Shown piece by piece: positions 35,693 to 45,088 of a DNA stretch of 64,000 bases. Location: positions 56,855 through 120,854 of the forward strand of contig JBMHBX010000001.1 in NCBI GenBank assembly GCA_049890215.1, given 5' to 3'. The position numbers and the translations under genes were made by a program. The notes beneath the pieces are model-generated. The model worked only from the letters and a program-made list of their open reading frames with translations, did no database searches and had not been told where the DNA came from. This DNA comes from UBA685 sp049890215 (GTDB taxonomy: Bacteria; Pseudomonadota; Alphaproteobacteria; Puniceispirillales; Puniceispirillaceae). The number at the start of each line of letters is the position of its first letter. Position 1 is the stretch's first letter.

Positions 35693-36724
35693 ATGTTTGA
35701 AAATAAGACATTACTAATCACAGGCGGCACAGGTTCCTTTGGCAACGCTGTTTTGAACCGTTTTCTGGAATCAGATATTGCGCAAATACGTATTTTCTCT
35801 CGTGATGAGAAAAAACAAGATGATATGCGCAAACGCTTTGCCTCTGATAAATTGAAATTTTATGTGGGTGATGTGCGCGATTATAACAGCATATTATCTG
35901 CTATGCGCGGCGTTGATTATGTCTTTCATGCAGCGGCGTTAAAACAGGTGCCCTCTTGTGAATTCTATCCTATGGAGGCAGTCAAAACCAATATCCTTGG
36001 CACAGAAAACGTACTGGACGCAGCGATCAACACTTCTGTTAGCCGCGTTGTGTGCCTTAGCACTGACAAGGCGGTTTATCCGATAAATGCCATGGGCATT
36101 TCCAAGGCGATGATGGAAAAGGTGATTGTTGCAAAATCACGCACTGTACCAGACAGGCTAAAGATTTGCACCACGCGCTATGGTAATGTGATGGCCTCAC
36201 GCGGTTCTGTAATACCGCGCTTTGTGGAACAGATTCAAAATAACATGCCTTTATCTATCACAGACCCGTCTATGACACGGTTTATGATGACGCTTGATGA
36301 TGCGGTTGATCTTGTCTCTTATGCGTTTGAACATGGCAATAATGGCGACATTTTTGTGCAAAAAGCACCTGCCGCCACTATCCAGACACTGGCAGAAGCC
36401 ATCTTGGAGCTGATGGATAAACCAGACCATAAGATCAACATCATTGGCACACGTCACGGCGAAAAATTATTCGAAGCCTTATGTTCGAAAGAAGAAATGT
36501 TAAAGGCCCGCGATGAGACTGATTACTATCGCATCTCAGCAGATAATCGTGATTTGAATTATGAAAAATTTTTCAATGAAGGATCAGAAGCCTTATCCAT
36601 CAGCGAAGATTATAATTCACATAACACAACCAGATTGACCAAAGATGAAATGAAAGCCCTTTTGCAAAAAGTAGAGGATTTTCAGCGCGTCCTTCGTGGT
36701 GAGAAAGTTATGGAAAATGGCTAA
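35693..36724 (+). CDS. capE: UDP-GlcNAc 4,6-dehydratase/5-epimerase (CapE/FnlA/WbjB-like)
   Basis: A 343-residue extended SDR. ITGGTGSFGNAVLNRF is the NADP site. The catalytic motif reads NAMGISKAMMEK with Met in place of the usual Tyr, a known feature of CapE/WbjB enzymes. It would convert UDP-GlcNAc toward UDP-2-acetamido-2,6-dideoxy-beta-L-arabino-hexos-4-ulose, step one of UDP-L-FucNAc synthesis. The next two genes fit steps two and three. Confidence 0.92.
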   Translation: MFENKTLLITGGTGSFGNAVLNRFLESDIAQIRIFSRDEKKQDDMRKRFASDKLKFYVGDVRDYNSILSAMRGVDYVFHAAALKQVPSCEFYPMEAVKTNILGTENVLDAAINTSVSRVVCLSTDKAVYPINAMGISKAMMEKVIVAKSRTVPDRLKICTTRYGNVMASRGSVIPRFVEQIQNNMPLSITDPSMTRFMMTLDDAVDLVSYAFEHGNNGDIFVQKAPAATIQTLAEAILELMDKPDHKINIIGTRHGEKLFEALCSKEEMLKARDETDYYRISADNRDLNYEKFFNEGSEALSISEDYNSHNTTRLTKDEMKALLQKVEDFQRVLRGEKVMENG

Positions 36725-37592
36725 GAAGATCATCATCCTTGGCGCAACAGGCATGCTTGGCAGCTCACTGCATCGCTATCTGTCAGCTTGTGACGCCTAT
36801 GATGTAACAGGCACAGTCAGAAGTGAGGCAGGCAAACAAAAGCTTGCCAAAATGGGATATGATAACATCATAGCCGGTATTGATATGCAGGATTTATCGT
36901 CTCTGTCAGCTTTGATGGCAGAAATGAAGCCTGACATTGTGATCAATTGTATCGGGATCATTAAACAGCTTGATTTGGCTTATGCGCATGTACCTTCGAT
37001 TGAGATAAATGCCCTCCTGCCTCATCAGCTTGCCGAATTATGTGACAAGACAGACACAAAGCTTGTGCATTTTTCCACAGATTGTGTCTTTGATGGCAGC
37101 AAAGGCAGCTATACAGAACAAGACATTGCCACCGCCACAGATCTTTACGGCAAATCAAAATATATTGGTGAGGTTGATTATGGCAGGCATGTGACCTTGC
37201 GCACCTCTATTATTGGCCATGAATTATCAAGCAACCTGTCCTTAATAGACTGGTTTTTATCACAAACAGGCGCGGTCAAAGGCTTTTCCAAAGCGATCTT
37301 CAGCGGCTTGCCATGTGTTATGATAGCTGAATTTCTTGAAACGCACTGCCTGCCTCAGGATATTTGCGGCCTGTATCATCTCAGTGTGGATCCTATTGAT
37401 AAATATCAGCTTCTCTGCCTTGTGCGTGATATTTATGGTCGCGATATCATCATAGAAGACAATCAGGATGTGAGTATTGATCGCAGCCTGTTAAGTGACA
37501 AATTACGAAACCAGACAGGCTTTGTGCCACCATCATGGCCAGAGCTGATTAAAAAGATGCATAGTGAATATGAGCAATTCTTCGCAAAATAG
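36717..37592 (+). CDS. RmlD-like SDR reductase, CapF/FnlB-like
   Basis: About 291 residues. ILGATGMLGSSLHRYL is the NAD(P) site, followed by DIVINCIGIIKQ and HFSTDCVFDGSKGSYTE as in dTDP-4-dehydrorhamnose reductases. YGKSKYIGE holds the catalytic Tyr-x-x-x-Lys. Between capE- and capG-like genes, the likely job is reduction and epimerisation to UDP-2-acetamido-2,6-dideoxy-L-talose. The start at 36717 overlaps the capE stop by eight bases. Unlike some CapF proteins, no C-terminal cupin domain is present. Confidence 0.85.
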   Translation: MAKKIIILGATGMLGSSLHRYLSACDAYDVTGTVRSEAGKQKLAKMGYDNIIAGIDMQDLSSLSALMAEMKPDIVINCIGIIKQLDLAYAHVPSIEINALLPHQLAELCDKTDTKLVHFSTDCVFDGSKGSYTEQDIATATDLYGKSKYIGEVDYGRHVTLRTSIIGHELSSNLSLIDWFLSQTGAVKGFSKAIFSGLPCVMIAEFLETHCLPQDICGLYHLSVDPIDKYQLLCLVRDIYGRDIIIEDNQDVSIDRSLLSDKLRNQTGFVPPSWPELIKKMHSEYEQFFAK

Positions 37593-38724
37593 CGCAAAAT
37601 TGCGTGTCATGACCATTCTCGGCACCCGGCCGGAAATCATACGCCTATCACGAGTGATGGTGAAAATGGATGCGTATTTTGATCACAAGATTGTCCATAC
37701 CGGTCAAAATTATGATTATGAGCTGAATGAGATATTTTTTGATGATCTCGAATTGCGCGCGCCTGATATCTATCTTGGCTGCACTGGCGACAGCCCCGGC
37801 CAGATGATAGCTGATGTTATCGCAAAAACAGATACATTGCTCGCACAACACAAACCAGATGCCATCCTCATTTTGGGTGACACCAACAGCGCCATGGCAG
37901 CCATAGCCGCCAAGCGTCATCAAATTCCTATCTTTCATATGGAAGCAGGTAATCGTTGCTTTGATTTACGTGTTCCTGAAGAAATTAACCGCAAAATTGT
38001 GGATCATATCGCTGATATCAACATGCCCTACAGTCAGATTGCGCGTGATTATCTGATAGCAGAAGGGATCAAGCCTGATCTGATTGTCAAAACTGGCAGC
38101 CCCATGGATGAGGTTTTGGCCCATTATATGCCGAAAATCAAAACATCCACTATTTTATCAGATCTGGACCTGCAGGAAGACCGCTATTTTGCTGTCAGTG
38201 CGCACCGTCAGGAAAATGTCGATTCACCGCAAAAACTTGCCTTATTCGTAGAGGCACTGAACAAGCTATGCGACCATTACGATTTGCCTGTCATTGTCTC
38301 AACCCATCCAAGGACAAGGCAGCGTATCGCAGAGCATAACATCACCTTCCATGATCTTGTCCGTCTGCAAAAGCCTCTATGCTTTACAGATTATATTACC
38401 CTGCAAACACATGCCAAATTGGTATTGAGCGATAGTGGCACCATCACCGAAGAAGCCTCTATTTTGAATTTTCGCGCAGTCAATATCAGAGATGCCCATG
38501 AAAGACCAGAAGGCATGGAAGAAGGCGCCGTTATGCTGACAGGCATGAATAGTGAGCGCATCATGAACGCCCTTACCATTCTGGAAGCACAGCCAAAAGG
38601 CGAAGACCGCCTTCTTGATAAAGTCGCTGATTATCATGCACCTCACCTATCTGAAAAAGTTGTACGTACCATCTTGAGCTATACAGATTATGTCAATCGG
38701 GTCATATGGAAGAAACACAGCTAA
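37570..38724 (+). CDS. non-hydrolysing UDP-sugar 2-epimerase (CapG/FnlC/WecB-like)
   Basis: A 384-residue GT-B-fold epimerase. TILGTRPEIIRLSRVM, HTGQNYDYELNEIFF, ILGDTNSAMAAIAAKRHQIPIFHMEAGNR, VSAHRQENVDS and LSDSGTITEEASIL are all diagnostic. Third in the capEFG-like order, it would finish UDP-N-acetyl-L-fucosamine by 2-epimerisation. ATG 37570 is preferred to the GTG two codons upstream; it overlaps the previous gene by 23 bases. Confidence 0.92.
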   Translation: MSNSSQNSAKLRVMTILGTRPEIIRLSRVMVKMDAYFDHKIVHTGQNYDYELNEIFFDDLELRAPDIYLGCTGDSPGQMIADVIAKTDTLLAQHKPDAILILGDTNSAMAAIAAKRHQIPIFHMEAGNRCFDLRVPEEINRKIVDHIADINMPYSQIARDYLIAEGIKPDLIVKTGSPMDEVLAHYMPKIKTSTILSDLDLQEDRYFAVSAHRQENVDSPQKLALFVEALNKLCDHYDLPVIVSTHPRTRQRIAEHNITFHDLVRLQKPLCFTDYITLQTHAKLVLSDSGTITEEASILNFRAVNIRDAHERPEGMEEGAVMLTGMNSERIMNALTILEAQPKGEDRLLDKVADYHAPHLSEKVVRTILSYTDYVNRVIWKKHS

Positions 38725-39974
38725 AGACACACCAGAAAAAAGCTATCTTTCTGATTGATGATGACTGGCCGGCAAGCAAGCGTTCAAGCGCAAAAATGAT
38801 GTTTGAGCTGGCACGCACCTTTGCAGATGATGGCTATAGCTCTGTTTTGCTTATGCCAAGTAACGGGCCGCAAAAACATCTTATCTCTAAAAGCAGGATG
38901 GAGGGGGTTGAATTATGGCGCTATCGCTGTCCGAATGCGCGCGGCAAGAGCAAATTAAGACGTGCCTTTATTGAATCTCAATATGCGTTGCGCGCACTCA
39001 TGGCACTCTGGCTGACACAGCCAAAAGATGCCTTGCGATTTGATATTTGTGTGAACCATGCCCCGTCTATTTTTTTCGGGCCTCTGGCAGGTTTTTTGAA
39101 TAAAAGGGGCGCCTTTACCTATTTGGTTTTGCGTGATTTCTTTCCGCAATGGGCGATTGATGAAGGGCTGTTGCGAAAAAACGCACTATCCACCAGATAT
39201 TTACAGGCATTTGAGCGCCTCACCTATCGCAACGCCCACAAAATCGGCCTGCAATCACAAGCCAATATCGCTGTCTTTGAATCGCTTCACCCACAATATC
39301 AAAATCACGAAGTGCTTGTGAATTGGGCTGATGTGGCTAAGACAAAAACAAAGACAAAGACAAAACAGGCCCCCTCACATCTCATCAAGGAACTTGCCGG
39401 ACCTTTAGCGGGAAAGACCGTTTTTTTCTATGGCGGCAATATGGGCCATGCACAAGATATACCGCTTCTGTTGCAGCTTGTTATCGAACGGGCCTCTGAT
39501 AAGAGGAGTCATTTTTTATTTGTCGGCCATGGTGATCATTTTGACTTGGTCAGGCGCACCATCAATGACAAAGCCTTAACAAATATCACCTTATTGCCTG
39601 CGGTTGATCAACAAGACTATGATCAGCTACTAGACTTGGCAGATATCGGGCTGTTGTCACTTTCGGGGAGTCATATCGCGCATAATTTTCCCGGCAAGGT
39701 GATTGGCTATATGACAAAATCACTTCCCATTCTTGGCAGTGTGAATCCAGGCAATGATTTGGCCGAAATCATAAATGATACAGGTTGCGGCCTGATATGT
39801 GAAAGCGGCGATCTTGGTGCATTGACAGAAAATGCGAGCCTTTTGGCAAAGGATGCCGGGCTGAGGGGCAAAATGGGCCGCAAGGCGCACAAGCTCCTTC
39901 AGACAAGCTTTTCTGCCACCTCTGCCAAAAAGACCATAGAGCGTGCCTTTATGGCACACCAAGATGGCCTTTAG
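38706..39974 (+). CDS. family 4 glycosyltransferase, WbuB-like (probable L-FucNAc transferase)
   Basis: A 422-residue GT-B enzyme. IFLIDDDWPASKRSSAKMM and LVLRDFFPQWAIDEGLL are the style of WbuB/WbjE transferases that accompany FnlABC. VFFYGGNMGHAQDIPLLL and FPGKVIGYMTKSLPILG form the donor domain. It therefore probably adds the FucNAc made by the preceding three enzymes. A KTKTKTKTK stretch at about residue 213 joins the two domains and is encoded by a hexanucleotide repeat. It overlaps capG by 19 bases. Confidence 0.88.
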   Translation: MEETQLKTHQKKAIFLIDDDWPASKRSSAKMMFELARTFADDGYSSVLLMPSNGPQKHLISKSRMEGVELWRYRCPNARGKSKLRRAFIESQYALRALMALWLTQPKDALRFDICVNHAPSIFFGPLAGFLNKRGAFTYLVLRDFFPQWAIDEGLLRKNALSTRYLQAFERLTYRNAHKIGLQSQANIAVFESLHPQYQNHEVLVNWADVAKTKTKTKTKQAPSHLIKELAGPLAGKTVFFYGGNMGHAQDIPLLLQLVIERASDKRSHFLFVGHGDHFDLVRRTINDKALTNITLLPAVDQQDYDQLLDLADIGLLSLSGSHIAHNFPGKVIGYMTKSLPILGSVNPGNDLAEIINDTGCGLICESGDLGALTENASLLAKDAGLRGKMGRKAHKLLQTSFSATSAKKTIERAFMAHQDGL

Positions 39975-40888
39975 CCTAAAATCTGATCCGGATAATGCTT
40001 ATTCAAACTCATCGTCAGCTGTTCTATGAATTTGGCAGCTGCCACAGATAAAACACGCCCTTTGCGTTGCACAATATGCAATCGCCCTGTCATCGCCTCA
40101 GCAGCGCGCAATGGCACAAGATGATGATGATGATAAATAGCAGGCTGTCCCATTCCCAAAGACAGCTGAAAGCCAACGGCTTGTTCTAAGGCGCAATAAT
40201 GCGCCATAAATTCAAATGATTCTGAAAATAGCGGATCTGGAAACACAACCCCTTTACGGGTGAGCATGGCATCAATCACCGAAAATAAGCCTGACGATTC
40301 AGTGGGCATGATGACAGGATAAGGCGCTATATCAATCAGGCCAATCTCTTTTTGACTCGCCAAAGGGTGGCTATGGGCCATAGACGCCATGACATCTAAT
40401 TCAACTGACAGGATGATTTGCACCTCTCCTGCAGGCAAAGGGCCAAAAATCAGCGCAAGATCTGCCGTAAAATCAGCTAAGGCAGACAAAGCCTGTTCTG
40501 GAGACCTTCGTAAAATTTCAAAAGTCACTCTTGGAAATTCTTTGCGATAACGCGCGATATGACCAGGCAGAAAATGGCCAATGACCTCTGCGCCGCTTGC
40601 GATGGCAACATGACCTGTTCTGATACCAGACAAATCATCTATTTGGGATTTAACACGCGATAATTCAGACATAGAGCGTCTGATATGCTGAATAAGCAAT
40701 TCACCTGCCACATTTAACCTGACACCATTTGGCAGTCTTTCAAAAATCTGTGTCCCCAGCTCCTCTTCCAGAGACAAAATCCGCCGGTTTAGCGCTGTGG
40801 ACGTGATATGAAGCGCCTCTGCTGCTTTACGAATAGACCCTGTTTTGGCCACCACATCCACATAATTAAGATGAGATAATAACTTCAT
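39971..40888 (-). CDS. LysR-family transcriptional regulator
   Basis: About 305 residues. The winged helix-turn-helix is at the N-terminus (LNYVDVVAKTGSIRKAAEALHIT, ALNRRILSLEEELGTQIFER), with a periplasmic-binding-like effector domain after residue 90. The start is ATG 40888. It ends against the glycosyltransferase gene, with stops overlapping, and is divergent from glnK, so it might regulate glnK-amtB. No target site was recognised in the 203-base gap 40889-41091. Confidence 0.9.
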   Translation of the reverse strand: MKLLSHLNYVDVVAKTGSIRKAAEALHITSTALNRRILSLEEELGTQIFERLPNGVRLNVAGELLIQHIRRSMSELSRVKSQIDDLSGIRTGHVAIASGAEVIGHFLPGHIARYRKEFPRVTFEILRRSPEQALSALADFTADLALIFGPLPAGEVQIILSVELDVMASMAHSHPLASQKEIGLIDIAPYPVIMPTESSGLFSVIDAMLTRKGVVFPDPLFSESFEFMAHYCALEQAVGFQLSLGMGQPAIYHHHHLVPLRAAEAMTGRLHIVQRKGRVLSVAAAKFIEQLTMSLNKHYPDQILG

Positions 40889-41091
40889 CTGACACGCCTC
40901 AAAACACCATAAAACCAAGAACAATCACAAGGGTATGCATTTTTTGCACCACCTATAGTTAAATTTAGCACAATTCCACAGCATCACAAGCCACTACTAT
41001 CCATTCATCACGACCCCCCAAACAAACGTGATCAGGAAAAGCGGCGCCTGTCATAACAAAGACCGCAACTGTTTTGATGAAAGGCAACAAT

Positions 41092-41430
41092 ATGAAATAC
41101 CTTATCGCAATTATTCAGCCAGCCAAGCTTGACGCTGTCCGCACGGCACTGAGTGAAAAAGGAATCTCTGGCATCACCGTCAGCGAAGTACAAGGCTATG
41201 GCCGTCAAAAAGGCAAGACTGAAATTTATCGTGGCGCAGAATATGAAGTGCATTTTCTGCCAAAGATAAAAATTGAGATTGCCCTTAGCAAAAAAGACGA
41301 AAAAACAGCCATTGAGGTAATCAGCAAAGCCTCTCAAACAGGCCGCATAGGTGATGGCAAATTATTCGTTCTGGATCTGGCCCAAGCCATGCGCATTCGC
41401 ACAGGTGAGCTTGGTGAAGACGCTCTTTAA
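41092..41430 (+). CDS. glnK: PII nitrogen regulatory protein
   Basis: A 112-residue signal protein binding ATP/ADP and 2-oxoglutarate. The T loop GAEYEVHFLPK carries the uridylylation site Tyr51 and precedes the nucleotide-binding TGRIGDGKLFVLDL. Start ATG 41092 gives the canonical MKYLIAIIQP. Paired with amtB 21 bases downstream, the classical arrangement in which GlnK blocks the ammonium channel when nitrogen is ample. Confidence 0.95.
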   Translation: MKYLIAIIQPAKLDAVRTALSEKGISGITVSEVQGYGRQKGKTEIYRGAEYEVHFLPKIKIEIALSKKDEKTAIEVISKASQTGRIGDGKLFVLDLAQAMRIRTGELGEDAL

Positions 41431-41451
41431 TTGATTTCACAGGAGAACATT

Positions 41452-42771
41452 ATGTTTAACAAACCCTTACTTTATCTGGGTGCATTGACCCTCAGCCTGC
41501 CCTTGGCGACACCTGCTCTGGCACAAGGTGTTGGCACAGACAGCGTCTTTATTTTGAATTCTTTACTATTCTTGATGAGTGGTTTCCTTGTTATGTTCAT
41601 GGCATGCGGCTTTTGTATGCTTGAAGCAGGTCTCGTCAGAGCCAAGAACACAACCACGCAATTAACCAAGAATATTGCCTTATTCTCTCTTGCTGCCATT
41701 GGCTATTATCTGATTGGCTACAATTTGATGTACCCTCTGGGCGACTGGTCTTATGACGGCGTCCTTTCAGCTCTGTTTCCGGCCATTGCGGTGATGGAAC
41801 CTGTTGGCGTTGCAGCTGATGGCGTTGATGATTTAAGCTATGCCACCACGGCCTCAGATTATTTCTTCCAGCTAATGTTTTGCGCTGCCACTGCCTCTAT
41901 CGTCTCTGGCACCGTAGCAGAGCGCATTAAATTATGGCCCTTTTTGTTATTCACTCTCATCCTGACAGCCTTCATCTATCCATTGCAGGCAAGTTGGAAA
42001 TGGGGTGGCGGTTTCTTGGATGCAGCAGGTTTCCTTGATTTTGCAGGTTCATCTGTTGTCCACTCTGTTGGTGGCTGGGCAGCGCTTGCAGGTGCTATCA
42101 TCCTTGGGCCCCGTCTTGGCAAATATAAAGATGGGCGCGTTGTTCCGATGCCTGGTGCCAATTTGCCTTTGGCAACGCTAGGGACGTTCATTTTGTGGCT
42201 TGGCTGGTTTGGCTTTAATGGCGGCTCTCAGCTAGCAATGGGTTCAATCTCAGATGTGGCAGATGTAAGCCGTATTTTTGTGAACACAAATGCAGCCGCC
42301 GCAATGGGCGCTGTGGTGGCCCTTATCATGACACAAATTCTATATGGTAAAGTGGATTTGACAATGGTGCTAAATGGGGCACTAGCTGGTCTTGTTTCCA
42401 TCACAGCAGAGCCTCTTACCCCGTCTATCGCAATGGCAAGCTTCATTGGTGGTATTGGCGGCGTGATTGTTGTGCTTGCCGTACCTTTCCTTGATAAGCT
42501 TCGCATTGATGATGTTGTTGGCGCTATCCCTGTTCACCTGATTGCAGGCATTTGGGGTACAATTGCCGTGACATTCACCAACAGTGACGCCTCATTTAGC
42601 ACACAGCTTTATGGCATTGTCATCATTGGTCTGTTTACCTTCATTACCTCTTCAATTGTTTGGTATCTGATTGCCAAGACTTTGGGTCTGCGTGTAGCTG
42701 AGGAAGATGAAATGGCAGGACTTGATAAATCAGAACTTGGCATGGATGCCTATCCGGAATTCTCTCAGTAA
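41452..42771 (+). CDS. amtB: ammonium transporter
   Basis: A 439-residue inner-membrane channel with a signal peptide (to about residue 24, ATPALA) and eleven helices. The pore twin histidines are in SSVVHSVGGWAAL and GAIPVHLIAGIWG, and AERIKLWPF and FGFNGGSQLAM are family blocks. Start ATG 41452 is served by AGGAGA. Expected to take up ammonium under nitrogen limitation, gated by the upstream PII. Confidence 0.96.
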   Translation: MFNKPLLYLGALTLSLPLATPALAQGVGTDSVFILNSLLFLMSGFLVMFMACGFCMLEAGLVRAKNTTTQLTKNIALFSLAAIGYYLIGYNLMYPLGDWSYDGVLSALFPAIAVMEPVGVAADGVDDLSYATTASDYFFQLMFCAATASIVSGTVAERIKLWPFLLFTLILTAFIYPLQASWKWGGGFLDAAGFLDFAGSSVVHSVGGWAALAGAIILGPRLGKYKDGRVVPMPGANLPLATLGTFILWLGWFGFNGGSQLAMGSISDVADVSRIFVNTNAAAAMGAVVALIMTQILYGKVDLTMVLNGALAGLVSITAEPLTPSIAMASFIGGIGGVIVVLAVPFLDKLRIDDVVGAIPVHLIAGIWGTIAVTFTNSDASFSTQLYGIVIIGLFTFITSSIVWYLIAKTLGLRVAEEDEMAGLDKSELGMDAYPEFSQ

Positions 42772-42830
42772 CCGGTCATAAAACTAACCGCATCCTTATG
42801 AGGTCGCACATCAGGCCTCATGCCAGACGC

Positions 42831-42871
42831 AAAGGCAACACTCGTAACAGAGTTGTTGCCTTTGTTTTTTT
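42831..42871 (+). terminator. rho-independent terminator of glnK-amtB
   Basis: AAAGGCAACA (42831-42840) pairs perfectly with TGTTGCCTTT (42854-42863), with a further CTC/GAG inner pairing, and is followed by G and seven T. It lies 60 bases after the amtB stop. Confidence 0.9.
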
Positions 42872-42901
42872 AGCCCCTCTCCCATTTGTGCAAATAACAG
42901 G

Positions 42902-43969
42902 CTATGTCTTTGTTTCAGGGCCGCTTGGCGCAATTGTGATATGGATAATTTCATTGTGCGTACCAAGGCGCATAGCTGGCCCCCAGGTCCCTGCCCCGGA
43001 TGAGACATAAAGTTTTGTTGCGGCTTTTTGATATAGGCCATAGACAGCCTTGAATTGTAGTCTTACAAGCCAGTTAAACGGCATTATCTGCCCGTTATGC
43101 GTATGGCCGGAAATCATAAAATCCGTATTCTCAGGCACGTCATCCCAAATAGCCGGCTGATGCACCAGCAACAAATTAAACAAATCAGCCTTTATGAAAC
43201 CCTGCGCTATCTGCCTTTGGCTTGCAGCACATTGCGCATCACTCACCCCAATGATCTGGATTGCCTGAAACAGTGCCGCCTCATTATCAAGCCAGGTGAT
43301 ATTATGCTCCTTTATATGACTTAATTTTTCCAAATGGTCTTTTACATAATATTCATGATTGCCAGTCACATAGAAAATCGGCTTGCTGATCATCCCAATT
43401 GGCGCCAGATCCTGGGTCTTAAAGGCACTGGAATCAAATAAATCACCGCCTATCAGCAATGCCTCATAATCAAGTGCTTCAATTTTCTGGCATAGCGCTC
43501 GCAGATGACCTGACGAATTTGACCCTAAATGCACATCACTGATAAAAACAAGCTTATGCACCTCATCAATTTTATCTGAGCGAATATCGAGCCGTTTAAC
43601 GATGACATGGCGACCCTGCCAGAGTGCTATCACTATCAAGGCGCCAGTTAAAACCACACAAACAAGACCAATATCATGGCGTAGCTCTGGCAAAAACACA
43701 CAGGCCAATAATCCCAAGTGACCAACCATTAAGGCAATGAATCCCATCCCCATGCCATAATGTGTCAGATGACGCAAAATCGCAGAGGTTGAATGGGTAC
43801 GAAGATAAAAAAACAGTAAGCCTGCCAACACAAAGCTTGCGCCAATTGCAGCAGGCTCAACAAGCTTTGTGTCAAACAACAGATAGGTTAATATATTAAC
43901 CGGATAGACATATATCAAAAAAGCTGCAATCGCTGTCACAATTGCAAAAATCAGTTGCCTTATTATCAC
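42902..43969 (-). CDS. membrane-anchored metallophosphoesterase
   Basis: A 355-residue protein with four or five N-terminal hydrophobic helices (residues 1-135), then a calcineurin-like domain. Metal motifs in order: FISDVHLGSNSSGH, GGDLFDSSA, GNHEYYVKDH, and SGHTHNGQ near the C-terminus. The layout resembles YkuE/YaeI-like phosphoesterases; substrate unknown. The start codon appears to be GTG (43969). Convergent with amtB. Confidence 0.88.
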   Translation of the reverse strand: MIIRQLIFAIVTAIAAFLIYVYPVNILTYLLFDTKLVEPAAIGASFVLAGLLFFYLRTHSTSAILRHLTHYGMGMGFIALMVGHLGLLACVFLPELRHDIGLVCVVLTGALIVIALWQGRHVIVKRLDIRSDKIDEVHKLVFISDVHLGSNSSGHLRALCQKIEALDYEALLIGGDLFDSSAFKTQDLAPIGMISKPIFYVTGNHEYYVKDHLEKLSHIKEHNITWLDNEAALFQAIQIIGVSDAQCAASQRQIAQGFIKADLFNLLLVHQPAIWDDVPENTDFMISGHTHNGQIMPFNWLVRLQFKAVYGLYQKAATKLYVSSGAGTWGPAMRLGTHNEIIHITIAPSGPETKT

Positions 43970-44044
43970 AACAACCCCGCAAACATAACCTTAACACATA
44001 AAATGCAGTCTTATGCCTAAGGTATTTCTGCGATTGAGGCTACC

Positions 44045-45088
44045 TTATTTTGCAGACAGGCGTTTTCCGGTCTGTTTGTCAAAATAATGCGCAAGCTCTG
44101 GCAATATCCCAAATGAAATCGTCTCGCCTTTTTTCTGCTTTGGTGGCTTTTCCATTTTGGTAATGAATGAAAAGCCAGTCTCAGTCACAAGATGCACAAG
44201 GCTGACCTCGCCCAAATTTTCGACAAGTTCCAAAGTCCCAGTCACAACAGACTTCGCCTTTGTTGTCTCAACCATATGCTCCGGACGCATGCCAATTTGC
44301 ATATTATCATCTAATTTGACGCCTAATTGCTTTGCGGCTTGCTTTGATAAATCATGCGTACCAAACAGGTTCATTTTGGGGCTGCCGATAAATTGCGCCA
44401 CAAACGCATTTTCCGGCTGTTCATATAAAGCAATCGGAGAGCCAACCTGTTCAACAACACCATCTTTCAATACGACAATCTTATCAGCCAAAGTCATCGC
44501 TTCGACCTGATCATGAGTCACATAGATCATGGTTGTATTGAGGCGTTCATGAAGGCGGGCAATTTCAAGGCGTGTTTGCACCCGCAAGGCGGCGTCAAGA
44601 TTTGACAATGGCTCATCAAATAAGAACACTTCCGGATCACGGACAATGGCGCGGCCAATGGCGACACGCTGACGCTGACCACCTGATAAATGGCGCGGAC
44701 TGCGATCCAAATAATCTGTGATTTGCAAAATATCGGCAGCGGCGCGTACGCGCTCATCAATTTCTTTAGGGTTAACTTTGGCTTGTTTGAGGCCAAATGC
44801 CATATTTTTATAAACACTCATATGCGGATAGAGCGCATAGGTCTGGAACACCATAGCAACTCCACGCTTTGATGCTGCCACATCATTGACGGTTGTCTCA
44901 CCAATAGCGATGGTGCCATCAGAGATTTCCTCAAGCCCTGCAATCATACGAAGCAATGTTGATTTACCACAACCAGACGGGCCAACAAAGACGACAAATT
45001 CTCCATCTTGGATATCAAGATCAATGCCATGAATTACCTCGGCACCTTCATAGCTTTTGCGCACATCACGCAAAGTTAAACCGGCCAT
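44045..45088 (-). CDS. smoK: sugar-alcohol ABC transporter ATP-binding protein (MalK/UgpC type)
   Basis: A 347-residue ATPase with Walker A GPSGCGKST, signature LSGGQRQRVAIGRA, Walker B VFLFDEPLSNLD and an OB-fold regulatory C-terminus (IGMRPEHM). It energises the SmoEFG system encoded upstream. The start overlaps the mannitol dehydrogenase stop by 13 bases. The polyol assignment comes from gene context. Confidence 0.88.
   Translation of the reverse strand: MAGLTLRDVRKSYEGAEVIHGIDLDIQDGEFVVFVGPSGCGKSTLLRMIAGLEEISDGTIAIGETTVNDVAASKRGVAMVFQTYALYPHMSVYKNMAFGLKQAKVNPKEIDERVRAAADILQITDYLDRSPRHLSGGQRQRVAIGRAIVRDPEVFLFDEPLSNLDAALRVQTRLEIARLHERLNTTMIYVTHDQVEAMTLADKIVVLKDGVVEQVGSPIALYEQPENAFVAQFIGSPKMNLFGTHDLSKQAAKQLGVKLDDNMQIGMRPEHMVETTKAKSVVTGTLELVENLGEVSLVHLVTETGFSFITKMEKPPKQKKGETISFGILPELAHYFDKQTGKRLSAK

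Noticed and set aside
40889..41091. NtrC or sigma-54 site before glnK
   Set aside because: TGCACCA occurs near 40943 but no second half site or GG-N10-GC promoter element was convincing.
42798..43010. A 70-codon plus-strand ORF after amtB
   Set aside because: It runs through the amtB terminator and into the metallophosphoesterase gene on the opposite strand.
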